Shown: piece after piece, positions 38,995-48,333 of the stretch
Layout of the letters: each line of letters opens with the position of its first letter
How positions within the stretch are numbered: the stretch's first letter is position 1
Assembly: GCA_963786295.1 (NCBI GenBank)
Contig: CAWAYV010000003.1
Coordinates: 62,001 to 126,000, forward strand
Source: JACCZX01 sp963786295
GTDB taxonomy: Bacteria; Pseudomonadota; Gammaproteobacteria; Burkholderiales; Burkholderiaceae_F
Reading direction: 5' to 3'
DNA: 64,000 nt
Notes under the pieces: model-generated
Database searches by the model: none
Seen by the model: only the letters and a program-made list of their open reading frames with translations
Told to the model about the DNA's origin: nothing
Position numbers and translations under genes: made by a program

Positions 38995-40002
38995 TTGATC
39001 CAACGCGACGTTTCGCTGCGGCCATTCAATACGTTCGGTGTCGACGCGAGCGCGGCGCTTTTCGCTCGGTCCGTTCGCTCGACGACTTGCAGCAAGTGTT
39101 GACCGATCGCCGTGTCGCTGGCTGCTCCGCTGTTGGTGTTGGGTGGCGGCAGCAACGTGCTTTTCACGCAGGACTTCGATGGCTGCGTATTGAAGATCGA
39201 AATTCCCGGCCTCCAGCGCGACGACGACGGTGCACGCTGGCTGGTGCGGGTGGGCGCCGGCGAGAACTGGCACGCGATCGTTGAGCGGTTGATCGACGAA
39301 AATGTACCGGGCCTTGAAAACCTGGCCTGATTCCCGGCTCCGTGGGCGCCGCACCGATCCAGAACATCGGCGCCTACGGCGTGGAGCTCGCCGAGCGGTT
39401 TCATTCGCTTGCAGGTGTGGGATTTGGCGACTCAGGCGCTGCAAACGCTGACTGCCGATGAATGCCGGTTCGGCTATCGCGACAGCGTCTTCAAGCGTGA
39501 GACCGAGTTGCGTTTGATCGTCAATGTGACGCTCGCGCTGCCGCGGCAATGGGTGCCGGTGATCGGCTATGCCGATGTTGAAAATGAGCTGCGCGATCGA
39601 AACATTGCGCAGCTGCGACCGCGCGACGTTTTCGATGCGGTGATTGCGATTCGACGTCGCAAGTTGCCTGATCCCGCCCAGGTGGGAAACGCGGGCAGCT
39701 TTTTCAAGAATCCGGTGATACCGCGCCAGCAACGCTCGTCACTGATCGAACGACATCCGTCGCTGGTCAGTTATGACATTGGCGGAGGTCGCTACAAGCT
39801 TGCGGCCGGCTGGCTGATCGATGCCTGCGGACTGAAGGGAGCCGTGCGCGGCCGCGCGGCCGTTTACGAAAAACATTCGCTGGTGGTGGTTAACCTGGGC
39901 GGCGCGACCGGTGCTGACATCCTTGCGTTGGCGCGCGAGGTGCAGGAAGCCGTACGCGCGCGCTTTGGCATCGAACTGGAGCCGGAGCCGCGGATCATCT
40001 GA
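38995..40002 (+). CDS. murB: UDP-N-acetylenolpyruvoylglucosamine reductase, four frame breaks
   Basis: This FAD enzyme makes UDP-MurNAc for peptidoglycan. Assembled in order: LIQRDVSLRPFNTFGVDA, VRSLDDLQQVLTDRRV, LLVLGGGSNVLFTQDF, IPGSVGAAPIQNIGAYGVEL, CRFGYRDSVFKRE, and the substrate-site AGSFFKNPV and AAGWLIDACGLKG. The end is EPEPRII. Breaks lie near 39068, 39117, 39327 and 39405. The first codon is uncertain: TTG 38995 is in frame with the usual N-terminus, while ATG 38973 is in another frame. The total of about 335 residues and the YRDSVFK and LIDACGLKG parts mark the type I (E. coli-like) enzyme. Confidence 0.88.
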
Positions 40003-40068
40003 GGTCTGGCGGTCGGCGGTGGGCCGCGCCGCTAGACTCCTTCGCTTAGGTTGCTTCGAGGATCTCGC

Positions 40069-40446
40069 ATGAACAAGGAAATCGTTTCGACTTCAGACGC
40101 GCCATCTGCCATCGGACCGTATTCACAAGCGGTCAAGACCGGTTTGGTCGTCTTCACTTCCGGTCAGATCGGTCTCGACCCGGCCACCGGCGAGCTGGGG
40201 CAGGATTTTGAGATGCAGGTGCGGCAGGCGTTCAGGAATCTGGCAGCGGTGGCCAAGGCGAGCGGCGGATCGCTCGCGAATGCGGTGAAGTTCACGCTGT
40301 TCTTGACCGACCTCGGGCAGTTCGCCACGGCGAACGCGATCATGGGCGAGATGGTGCCCAAGCCTTATCCGGCACGTTCGACGGTCGGCGTCGCGAGTTT
40401 GCCGCGTGGTGCGCAGTTCGAGGTCGAAGCGATCCTGGTTCTCTAA
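40069..40446 (+). CDS. ridA: RidA-family reactive intermediate deaminase
   Basis: RidA hydrolyses 2-aminoacrylate and related enamines released by PLP enzymes, protecting them. The 125-residue protein has SAIGPYSQAVKTGLVVFTSGQIG, of which IGPYSQA and TSGQIGLDP are signatures. It also has the catalytic arginine in YPARSTVGVASLPRGAQFEVEAI (YPARSTV). I chose ATG 40069 (MNKEIVST), eight bases after GAGGA. The frame is intact. recG starts two bases after its stop, so they are probably co-transcribed. Confidence 0.94.
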   Translation: MNKEIVSTSDAPSAIGPYSQAVKTGLVVFTSGQIGLDPATGELGQDFEMQVRQAFRNLAAVAKASGGSLANAVKFTLFLTDLGQFATANAIMGEMVPKPYPARSTVGVASLPRGAQFEVEAILVL

Positions 40447-40447
40447 C

Positions 40448-42502
40448 TTGGCTAGCAAGCCCCGCGTCGACGAAGCGACCGCTGCAGCAAGTAACACGAT
40501 CGCAGCGCGGCTTGCGCGCGCGGGATTGATATCCGACTGGGATTTTGTCTTGCACTTGCCGCTGCGCTACGAAGACGAAACGCGTATTACGCCGATTGCA
40601 GAATTGATCGCGGGTAACGAATCGCAGGTGGAAGCAGAAGTGGTTTCGGCCGATGTCGTCTATCGCGGCAAACGGCAATTGCGGGTCACCGTGCGCGACG
40701 AGACCGGTCAGTTGATGTTGCGCTTTCTGAATTTCTACTCGTCGCAAATCAAGCAGATGGCCGTCGGCCGCCGATTTCGCATCTTCGGCCTTGTCCGCGG
40801 CGGGTTGGCGGGCGACGAAATGATTCATCCGCGGGTGCGCGCATGCAATAACGCCGATCCGTTGGCAAAGTCGCTGACGCCGGTCTACCCGTCGCCTGAA
40901 GGCGTGCCGCAATCGTGGCTGCGCAAGCGAATCGATCGCGCGCTGCGCGACGTCGATATCGATGACGTCTTGCCTTCAGTGATGCGCGCACGCCATCAAT
41001 TGGATGGATTGAAGGATTCGATCGAGCGCTTGCATCGGCCGCCGCCGGATGCGGATGCACTTGCACTCCAACAACGCACCGATCCGGCGTGGCGCCGCTT
41101 GATGTTCGACGAGTTGCTGGCGCAGCAACTTGCACTGCGCGCGGCACGTGAAGCGCGCGCCGATCGACGCGCGCACCCGCTTGCAACCGATGGTCCGATC
41201 AGCGCGAAACTGCGCGCGCAGCTACCGTTTACTTTGACCGTCGCGCAGCAGCGCGTGTGGAGCGAGATCGAGCGCGACCTGGCGCGAACGCAGCCGATGC
41301 ATCGCCTGTTGCAGGGCGATGTCGGCAGCGGCAAGACGGTCATTGCAGCGTTGGCCGCCGCGCGCGCAATTGAAAGCGGACTTCAAGCCGCGTTGATGGC
41401 GCCGACGGAGATTCTGGCTGAGCAGCACTTCCGCAAAGTCGCCGAATGGCTGTCGCCGATTGGAGTGCAAATCGAGTGGCTCGCTGGGCGTTTGACGCCT
41501 GCTGCCAAACGCGCAGCGCAGGACTCGATCGCGAGCGGGCAAGCACAATTGATCGTGGGGACGCACGCATTGATTCAGGACGCAGTCGCATTTACACGGT
41601 TGGGTTTGGCGATCGTCGATGAGCAACACCGCTTCGGCGTCGCCCAGCGGCTGGCGCTGCGCGGTGGCGAGGACGGCCATGCACCGCACCTGCTGATGCT
41701 CTCGGCGACGCCGATTCCGCGCACGTTAGCGATGAGCTATCTGGCCGATCTCGACGTGTCGGTCATCGATGAGCTGCCACCAGGCCGCAGGCCGGTCGTG
41801 ACCAAGCTGATCTCAACACGCCGGCGCGAAGAAGTGATGCAACGGATACGCGCCGATGTTGCCGCCGGCCGCCAGTCGTATTGGGTATGCCCATTGATTG
41901 AGTCGAGTGAAGTGGTCGAAGTTGCTGCGGCCACCGAAACGTTTGAGCGAATCACGCAGATGCTGCCTGACTTGCGTATCGGCTTGCTGCATGGACAACT
42001 GGCGCCGGCAACAAAAACCGATGTGATGCAGCGCTTCGAGCAACGGCAGCTCGACGTGCTCGTCACTACGACCGTGATTGAAGTCGGCGTCGACGTGCCA
42101 AACGCGACGCTGATGGTGATCGAGCACGCAGAGCGTTTCGGGCTCGCGCAATTGCATCAACTGCGCGGCCGGGTCGGCCGTGGCGACGATCAGAGTTTTT
42201 GCATTCTGCTGTTCGATGAGCCGCTGTCCGAGCCGGCGCGCGAGCGCTTGAGAGTGATCTACGAAACCAACGATGGATTCGAGATAGCGCGACGCGACCT
42301 TATGATGCGCGGGCCAGGCGAGTTTCTCGGTGCACGCCAATCCGGAGTGCCGTTGTTGCGCTTTGCCGATCTGCAGCGCGATGCGCAGCTGGTCGAACAA
42401 GCGCGCGCGGCGGCGATCGAGCTGCTCGCAGAGAATCCAGAGCTGGCGCGGCAACACGTGCAGCGCTGGTACGTAGCCTCCAACGAATTTCTGACCGCAT
42501 GA
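40448..42502 (+). CDS. recG: ATP-dependent DNA helicase RecG
   Basis: RecG remodels stalled replication forks and Holliday junctions. The protein of about 684 residues has the N-terminal wedge (OB) domain and the helicase motifs: Walker A LLQGDVGSGKTVIA, MAPTEILAEQHF, DEQHRFGVAQR, MLSATPIPRTLAMS, and in domain 3 QLRGRVGRGDDQSFC. It ends with the RecG-specific FLGARQSGVPLLRFADL. The frame is intact. The likely start is TTG 40448, since upstream codons overlap ridA. The stop overlaps the oxyR start by four bases, the recG-oxyR order of betaproteobacteria. Confidence 0.95.
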   Translation: MASKPRVDEATAAASNTIAARLARAGLISDWDFVLHLPLRYEDETRITPIAELIAGNESQVEAEVVSADVVYRGKRQLRVTVRDETGQLMLRFLNFYSSQIKQMAVGRRFRIFGLVRGGLAGDEMIHPRVRACNNADPLAKSLTPVYPSPEGVPQSWLRKRIDRALRDVDIDDVLPSVMRARHQLDGLKDSIERLHRPPPDADALALQQRTDPAWRRLMFDELLAQQLALRAAREARADRRAHPLATDGPISAKLRAQLPFTLTVAQQRVWSEIERDLARTQPMHRLLQGDVGSGKTVIAALAAARAIESGLQAALMAPTEILAEQHFRKVAEWLSPIGVQIEWLAGRLTPAAKRAAQDSIASGQAQLIVGTHALIQDAVAFTRLGLAIVDEQHRFGVAQRLALRGGEDGHAPHLLMLSATPIPRTLAMSYLADLDVSVIDELPPGRRPVVTKLISTRRREEVMQRIRADVAAGRQSYWVCPLIESSEVVEVAAATETFERITQMLPDLRIGLLHGQLAPATKTDVMQRFEQRQLDVLVTTTVIEVGVDVPNATLMVIEHAERFGLAQLHQLRGRVGRGDDQSFCILLFDEPLSEPARERLRVIYETNDGFEIARRDLMMRGPGEFLGARQSGVPLLRFADLQRDAQLVEQARAAAIELLAENPELARQHVQRWYVASNEFLTA

Positions 42503-43446
42503 CACTGACCGAGCTCCGATATGTTGTCGCCGTCGCTCGCGAGCGGCACTTCGGTCGTGCGGCGGATGCTTGCTTCGTCAGCCAGCCGACCCTATCGGTG
42601 GCGATCAAAAAGCTCGAAGACGAATTGGGAACGCAAATCTTCGAGCGCCGCACCAATGATGTGACGATGACACCGGCCGGCGAGCGCATCGTCGGCCAGG
42701 CGCAGCGCACCCTCGACGAGGCAGGGCGCATCAAGGAAATCGCGCGGCAGGGAAAAGATCCGCTGTCGGGGCCGCTGCGGCTGGGCGTGATTTACACGAT
42801 CGGACCGTACCTGTTGCCGGCACTCGTGCGCCAGCTGCTGAGGGACGCGCCGCAGATGCCGCTGCTGCTGACCGAGAACTTCACGGTCAAACTGATCGAC
42901 CTGCTCAGAAACGGCGAGATCGACGTCGCGATCATGGCGCTGCCGCTGCCTGAAGCGAGCCTCGTGCTGCAGCCCGTTTACGACGAGCCGTTCGTCGTTG
43001 CCGTTCCGCGCTTGCATCCGTGGTCGAAGCGCAAAGCGATCCCGAGCGAAGACCTAAAGAAGGAAACGATGTTGCTGCTCGGGACTGGACACTGCTTTCG
43101 CGACCAGGTACTCGAAGTGTGCCCGGAGCTATCGCGTTTCTCGTCATCGGCCGAAGGGATTCAGAAGACGTTCGAAGGATCGTCGCTGGAAACGATCCGG
43201 CATATGGTGGGCTCCGGCCTTGGCGTCACCGTGCTGCCGATGACTTCGATTCCCGATAAGCCGCCGCGCGATTCGTTGCTCACCTATATCCCGTTCAAGC
43301 CGCCCGCGCCGGATCGTCGCGTAGTGCTGGCGTGGCGAAAGTCATTCACGCGCGCACCGGCGATTGAAGCGCTGAGGCAGGCGGTATTGAAGTGTGCGCT
43401 GAACGGAGTGACCCGGCTTCCCGAAGCGCGCACCGAGACATCGTGA
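42499..43446 (+). CDS. oxyR: LysR-type hydrogen-peroxide sensor OxyR
   Basis: The 315-residue regulator has an N-terminal winged helix-turn-helix (MTLTELRYVVAVARERHFGRAADACFVSQPTLS, recognised by FGRAADACFVSQPTLS). Its sensor domain holds the two redox cysteines in GTGHCFRDQVLEVC, spaced as in E. coli OxyR Cys199 and Cys208. By family it activates catalase, alkyl hydroperoxide reductase and related genes on oxidation. The frame is intact. Candidate local targets such as the glutathione peroxidase gene lie 31 kb away; no OxyR site was identified by eye. Confidence 0.93.
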   Translation: MTLTELRYVVAVARERHFGRAADACFVSQPTLSVAIKKLEDELGTQIFERRTNDVTMTPAGERIVGQAQRTLDEAGRIKEIARQGKDPLSGPLRLGVIYTIGPYLLPALVRQLLRDAPQMPLLLTENFTVKLIDLLRNGEIDVAIMALPLPEASLVLQPVYDEPFVVAVPRLHPWSKRKAIPSEDLKKETMLLLGTGHCFRDQVLEVCPELSRFSSSAEGIQKTFEGSSLETIRHMVGSGLGVTVLPMTSIPDKPPRDSLLTYIPFKPPAPDRRVVLAWRKSFTRAPAIEALRQAVLKCALNGVTRLPEARTETS

Positions 43447-43499
43447 GTGAGATGATCTATCGCGGCGTTTGAATTTGACGATTGGCATTGCGAAGTTAA

Positions 43500-43516
43500 G
43501 GCGCGCTAAGCGCGCC
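43500..43516. terminator. Strong hairpin between convergent oxyR and glcF
   Basis: GGCGCGC-TAA-GCGCGCC forms a 7-base all-GC stem with a three-base loop, 54 bases after the oxyR stop and 30 bases after the glcF stop. No T run follows on either strand, so it may need Rho or serve to end both messages inefficiently. Confidence 0.4.
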
Positions 43517-43545
43517 GGCCGGAGCCAAAAGACGACGGAGAGCCT

Positions 43546-44784
43546 TCAAGCAGCTTGCAGCCGCTCGTCCAGCCACTCGATCCAGTGCATCACGCGCGTC
43601 GTGGTGCCGCTGGCCAGGTGCGTGATGCATCCGATATTTGCCGACAGAATCACATCAGGTTCGGCCGCTTGAAGATGACCGAGCTTGCGATCGCGTAGCT
43701 GATAGGCGAGTTCGGGCTGCAACACCGAGTAGGTCCCGGCCGAGCCGCAGCACATGTGGCTTTCCGCGAACGGCGCGACCTCGGCGCCGAGTAATGCGAG
43801 CAGATTCTCGACGGCGCCGCGAATCTGCTGTCCGTGTTGCAGGGTGCACGGCGGATGAAAGACGACCTTGCCATTTGGCGCCGCTCCGATTTTTGTTTGC
43901 AGCTCGGCAGCGAACGCCGGCAGGATTTCGGCGAGGTCTTTAGTCATTGCGCTGATTTGCCGCGCCTTGGCTGCGTACTTCGGATCGCGCGCGAGCAAGT
44001 ATCCATACTCCTTGACCTGCACACCGCAGCCGCTGGCATTCATCAGGATCGCCGCGAGTCCGTCTTCCTCTGCGTGTTCAACGTACGGCCACCATGCATC
44101 GATGTTGCGTCGCGCGTCGGCGAGGCCACCGTCGTGATCGTTCAAGTGATAGCGAATTGCGCCGCAACAGCCGGCCGCCGCCGGGCGTAATGTTTCGATG
44201 CCAAGCGCATCGAGCACGCGCGCCGTGGCGGTGTTGATGTTCGGCGCCATTGACGGTTGCACGCAGCCTTCCAGCAGCAGCACCTTGCGTGCATGCGAAC
44301 GTGAGGGCCAGTGTCCCGTGTGTTGCCGCGGCGGCACCTTGTTCTGCAAAGAGCGAGGCAGCAATGGCCGCACCATCTGCCCGACTCGCATCGCCGGCCC
44401 GAACAACGCGCTGGTGACGCCTTCCTTCAGTGCGATGCGAGCAAGGCGATCGGCCGCGGGACGCGGAACATGGTCGTCGACGATCTTGCGGCCGATATCG
44501 ACCAAGCGGCCGTACTTCACACCTGAAGGACACGTGGTCTCGCAGTTACGGCACGTCAGACAGCGATCCAGATGCAGCTGCGTCTTGGCGGTAACCTCAT
44601 GGCCCTCGAGTACCTGCTTGATCAGATAAATGCGGCCGCGCGGCCCGTCGAGTTCGTCGCCGAGCAGTTGATACGTCGGGCACGTGGCAGTGCAGAAGCC
44701 GCAATGCACGCACTTGCGCAGGATCGAATCCGCCTCTTTGCCTTCGGGCGTGTCTTTGATGAAATCAGCGAGAGCGGTTTGCAT
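43546..44784 (-). CDS. glcF: Glycolate oxidase iron-sulfur subunit
   Basis: The 412-residue subunit has two ferredoxin-type 4Fe-4S motifs, CVHCGFCTATCPTY and CLTCRNCETTCPSG. It is followed by two CCG-type cysteine domains (GCVQPSMAPNIN, AAGCCGAIRYHL, MCCGSAGTYSVLQ). It passes electrons from GlcDE towards quinone at the membrane. The start ATG 44784 is directly next to the glcE stop (one base apart). The frame is intact. glcD-glcE-glcF form one operon on this strand for the oxidation of glycolate to glyoxylate. Confidence 0.95.
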   Translation of the reverse strand: MQTALADFIKDTPEGKEADSILRKCVHCGFCTATCPTYQLLGDELDGPRGRIYLIKQVLEGHEVTAKTQLHLDRCLTCRNCETTCPSGVKYGRLVDIGRKIVDDHVPRPAADRLARIALKEGVTSALFGPAMRVGQMVRPLLPRSLQNKVPPRQHTGHWPSRSHARKVLLLEGCVQPSMAPNINTATARVLDALGIETLRPAAAGCCGAIRYHLNDHDGGLADARRNIDAWWPYVEHAEEDGLAAILMNASGCGVQVKEYGYLLARDPKYAAKARQISAMTKDLAEILPAFAAELQTKIGAAPNGKVVFHPPCTLQHGQQIRGAVENLLALLGAEVAPFAESHMCCGSAGTYSVLQPELAYQLRDRKLGHLQAAEPDVILSANIGCITHLASGTTTRVMHWIEWLDERLQAA

Positions 44785-45865
44785 CTAGAGGTCCGAATAC
44801 ATACGGCCGGGATTGAAAATGCCGGCCGGATCGAATTCCTTTTTCAAACGCTGATGTATTTGCGCAAGCGCCGGCGCGAGCGGATGAAAGACGTCGTTGC
44901 GATCATGATGGCGAAACGCCGTCGCGTGTCCGCCCGCCGCTTGAACCTTTGCGCGAATCTCGGCGGCGGGTGAGGTCGACCAGATCCAGCGCTGTGCGCC
45001 GCGCCATTCGATCAGCGTCGAGCCAAGATTCAATGGCGTCGAAGTCGGCGGCACCGACAGCCGCCAGAGCGTGGCCGCCTTCGCTTCACGATTGAAGAAG
45101 GCATGTGTTTGCTCGCGCAGCGTCATCCAGAATGCCTCGCCGTCTGCCACTGGATCGCCGCCCAGTTTCATTTGCGCCGCACGCACTCCGGCGTCTGCTC
45201 CGGACAACCGCACCGAAAGCGCGCCGTCGAACCACGCGGTGGCGGAGATCGGCAAAGGCTTTCCGGCCCATTCGTTAGTGCGGCGGATCGCGTCGGCTTC
45301 CGGCAACTCCAACCTCAGCGTTTGCTCGCGAGCCGGACGCGGCACGACCTTTAGCGAGACATCGAGGATCATGCCCAAAGTTCCCAGCGAGCCGGCGAGT
45401 GCGCGCGACACGTCGTAGCCGGCAACGTTCTTCATCACGTTGCCGCCGAAGGTCAGCACGTTGGCGTGGCCATCCATCAGCGTCGCGCCGAGGACGAAAT
45501 CACGAACCGAACCCGAGGCCATGCGGCGCGGCCCGGCGAGACCGCTGGCGATGGCGCCGCCCAGTGTCGGTAAAGCGCCGAAATGCGGTGGCTCGAATGC
45601 GAGCATCTGCTCGTGCTGCGCCAGTGTGGCTTCCACCTCCGTCAACGACGTGCCGCTGCAAGCGGTGATCACCAGCTCTGTCGGCTCGTAGTCGATCACT
45701 CCGCAGTAGGCGCGTGGATCGAGCACGTCGTGCTCGGTGCGCGCAGAATTTCCGTAGAAGTCCTTGGTGCCGCCTGCGCGAATCACCAGCGGATCTGCGC
45801 GCGCCGACGGCGGCTCGCACGCGCTCCTGCAACGAGCGCACGACGTCGTTTGAAACCACCGGCAT
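44785..45865 (-). CDS. glcE: Glycolate oxidase FAD-binding subunit GlcE, one frame break
   Basis: It has a VAO-type FAD domain with EPPHFGALPTLGGAIASGLAGPRR and GGNVMKNVAGYDVSRALAGSLGTLG, diagnostic for GlcE. From ATG 45865 the first residues are MPVVSNDVVRSLQERVRAAVG. After a break near 45800 the main frame begins at LVIRAGGTKDFYG. The end is FDPAGIFNPGRMYSDL. Total length is about 358 residues, as expected. Its ATG overlaps the glcD stop by one base, so the two are translationally coupled. Confidence 0.92.
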
Positions 45866-47404
45866 CAAAAGCGCGGCAGATCGGGGAAGTTCAGCTGGCC
45901 CGCCGTGCACGTGCATCTTGCCGTACTCGGCGCAGCGCGTCAGCGTTGGAATCGCTTTGCCCGGATTCAGCAATCCGGCGGGATCGAATGCGCGCTTGAC
46001 CGCAAAAAAGGATTCGAGCGTGGCCGAATCGAACTGCTGGCACATCTGATGGATCTTTTCGACGCCGACACCGTGCTCGCCGGTCACCGTGCCACCGACC
46101 GCGATCGACAGTTCGAGAATTTCAAAGCCGAATTGTTCGGCACGCAGCACCGAATCCGGATCGTTGCAGTCGAACATGATCAGCGGGTGCAGGTTACCGT
46201 CGCCGGCATGAAACACGTTTGCGCAGCGCAAGCCGTACTTGGCTTCCATCGCAACGATCGCTTTCAGCACTTCGCCGAGGCGCTTGCGCGGAATCGTGCC
46301 GTCCATGCAGTAATAGTCGGGCGAAACCCTGCCCACCGCCGGAAACGCCGCCTTGCGGCCCGCCCAGAAGCGATGCCGCTCGGCGTCCGACTGCGATACT
46401 TCGAGCCGCGTTGCTCCATTTTCTCTAAGCACCGCTTCGATGTGCGCGATCTCCTCGTCGACTTCTTCGCGCGTGCCGTCGGACTCAACCAGCAAAATCG
46501 ATTCCGCATCCATGTCATAACCGGCATTGACGAACGGCTCGACAGCAGCGATCGCCGGCCGGTCCATCATCTCCATGCCGGCCGGAATGATGCCGGCGGC
46601 AATCACTGCTGCCACCGCATCGCCGCCTTTGCCGACGTCGTCGAACGACGCCATTACGACTTGCTGACAAACCGGAGTCGGCAACAGTTTCACCGTTGCT
46701 TCGGTGGTGATCAGCAGCATGCCTTCCGAGCCGATCACCAGCGACAGCAAGTCGAGGCCCGGCGCGTCAAACGCTTCCGAGCCGACCTCGATGACTTCGC
46801 CTTCGACGGTCACTCCGCGTACACGCAACACGTTGTGCAACGTCAGGCCGTACTTCAGGCAGTGCACGCCGCCGGAATTCTCTGCGATGTTGCCGCCGAT
46901 CGTGCACGCGATCTGGCTCGACGGATCCGGTGCGTAGTAAAGGCCGAGATGCGCCACCGCGTCTGAAATTGCAAGGTTGCGCACTCCGGGCTGCACGACC
47001 GCCGTGCACGCGAGTGGATCGATTTTCAATATGCGATTGAACTTTGCCAGTGACAGCAATACGCCGCGTCCGTGTGGCAACGCGCCACCGGATAGTCCGG
47101 TGCCGGCGCCGCGCGGCACGATCGGCACTTGCATTTCGAAACACACGCGCGCGATGTGCGCGACCTGATCTTCCGTTTCGGGTAGCGCGACGATCATCGG
47201 CAATTGACGGTACATCGTCAGGCCGTCGCACTCGTATGGCCGCGTATCCTCCTCGCGCCACAGCACGCAGCGCTCGGGCAGAAATGCTTTCAGCGCAGCG
47301 ACGACCGCGCGCTGCCGCTCAACGTCAACCGCGCCCGTACCTTCGAGCGGGATGCGCTCCGCCAGCAGTTGCGGAGCGTGCTGTTGCGGCAGCGGTGCGT
47401 TCAT
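45865..47404 (-). CDS. glcD: Glycolate oxidase FAD-linked subunit GlcD, one frame break near the end
   Basis: The 500-residue FAD subunit oxidises glycolate (or D-lactate) and has VPRGAGTGLSGGALPHGRGV, IGGNIAENSGGVHCLKYG, FHAGDGNLHPLI and TVTGEHGVGVEKIHQMC, all diagnostic. The start is ATG 47404. A one-base insertion near 45896 breaks the last residues. In the corrected frame the protein ends QLNFPDLPRF, the usual GlcD terminus, with TGA overlapping the glcE ATG. Without correction the frame would run on through glcE, so a natural fusion is unlikely. Confidence 0.95.
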
Positions 47405-47537
47405 GCGCGCAAGGTATCACGGAGCCGCAGTGTCGGCCCGGATCAAGCGGCGTAGCGCTCGACCGCTTTTTCCGTTTCACTGATCGCCCGCATCCGCTAC
47501 GCTTCGCCGCCTTCGACCCCGTCCAGAGGATGCGGTA

Positions 47538-48329
47538 ATGCTGCTGTGCCAGATTAGCGATCCGCACATCGTCTGCGAAGGCGAGCTCGCCTACGGCAGG
47601 GTCGATACGGGACACATGCTGGAGCGCTGCGTTCGCAAGATCCTTGCGCTGCCCCGGTTGCCCGATGCCGTCGTGGCCACGGGCGATCTAACCGATCACG
47701 GCAGCGTCGAGGAATACGCGCTGCTGGCCGAGCTCCTCGCTCCGCTGCGAATGCCGCTTTATCTGGCCGTCGGCAATCACGACGATTCGCGCGCTCTGCG
47801 GAGCGTCTTTCCGCAACATACGTATCTGGCCGGCGAGAACGGTTTCGTTCAATATGCCGTTGACGACTTCGATGTGCGGCTGGTGGTGCTCGACACGACG
47901 GTGCCTGGTGCGCCGGGTGGCGAATTGTGCGCGCGACGACTGCAATGGCTGGACCGCACACTGGGCGAGTCCGACCGTCCGACCATCATCGCGCAACACC
48001 ATCCACCCTTTGCGACCGGACTTACGATGATGGACCGCATGACTCTTGCCAATCCGGAGGCAGAAGCAGCGGTGGTTGCGCGTCATCGCCACGTTCAATG
48101 CATCATCAGCGGCCACTATCACCGGACCATTCAGGCGCGCTTTGCCGGCACGGTCGCTTCGGTGTGTCCAAGCACTGCGCACCAACTGAAGCTCGATCTT
48201 GCGCCGGGTGCCGACATTCGCTTCACGTTCGAACCGTCGGCCTTTCAGCTGCATCTGTGGAACGGGCAGCAGGTGGTCACCCACACGGCGCTGGTCGAGG
48301 ACTTTCCGACCTGGGGGTCGCGCGGCTGA
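47538..48329 (+). CDS. cpdA: Class III cyclic-nucleotide phosphodiesterase, CpdA-like metallophosphoesterase
   Basis: The 263-residue calcineurin-fold enzyme has the full metal set: ISDPHI, ATGDLTDHG, VGNHDD, AQHHPPF and SGHYHRT. This matches 3',5'-cAMP phosphodiesterase CpdA and its glycerophosphodiesterase cousins. The start ATG 47538 lies six bases after AGAGGA. The frame is intact. The next gene, a class III cyclase-ATPase, begins four bases after its stop, so the hydrolase and the synthase of a cyclic nucleotide are probably co-translated from one message. That context supports a cyclic-nucleotide rather than glycerophosphodiester substrate. Confidence 0.88.
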   Translation: MLLCQISDPHIVCEGELAYGRVDTGHMLERCVRKILALPRLPDAVVATGDLTDHGSVEEYALLAELLAPLRMPLYLAVGNHDDSRALRSVFPQHTYLAGENGFVQYAVDDFDVRLVVLDTTVPGAPGGELCARRLQWLDRTLGESDRPTIIAQHHPPFATGLTMMDRMTLANPEAEAAVVARHRHVQCIISGHYHRTIQARFAGTVASVCPSTAHQLKLDLAPGADIRFTFEPSAFQLHLWNGQQVVTHTALVEDFPTWGSRG

Positions 48330-48333
48330 TGTG

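Noticed and set aside
45500..45905. Natural GlcD-GlcE fusion or programmed frameshift
   Set aside because: Restoring one base gives the normal GlcD end QLNFPDLPRF and a stop overlapping the glcE start; no slippery site is present.
45905..46966. 353-codon frame on the plus strand inside glcD
   Set aside because: Antisense shadow of glcD with skewed His/Arg composition.
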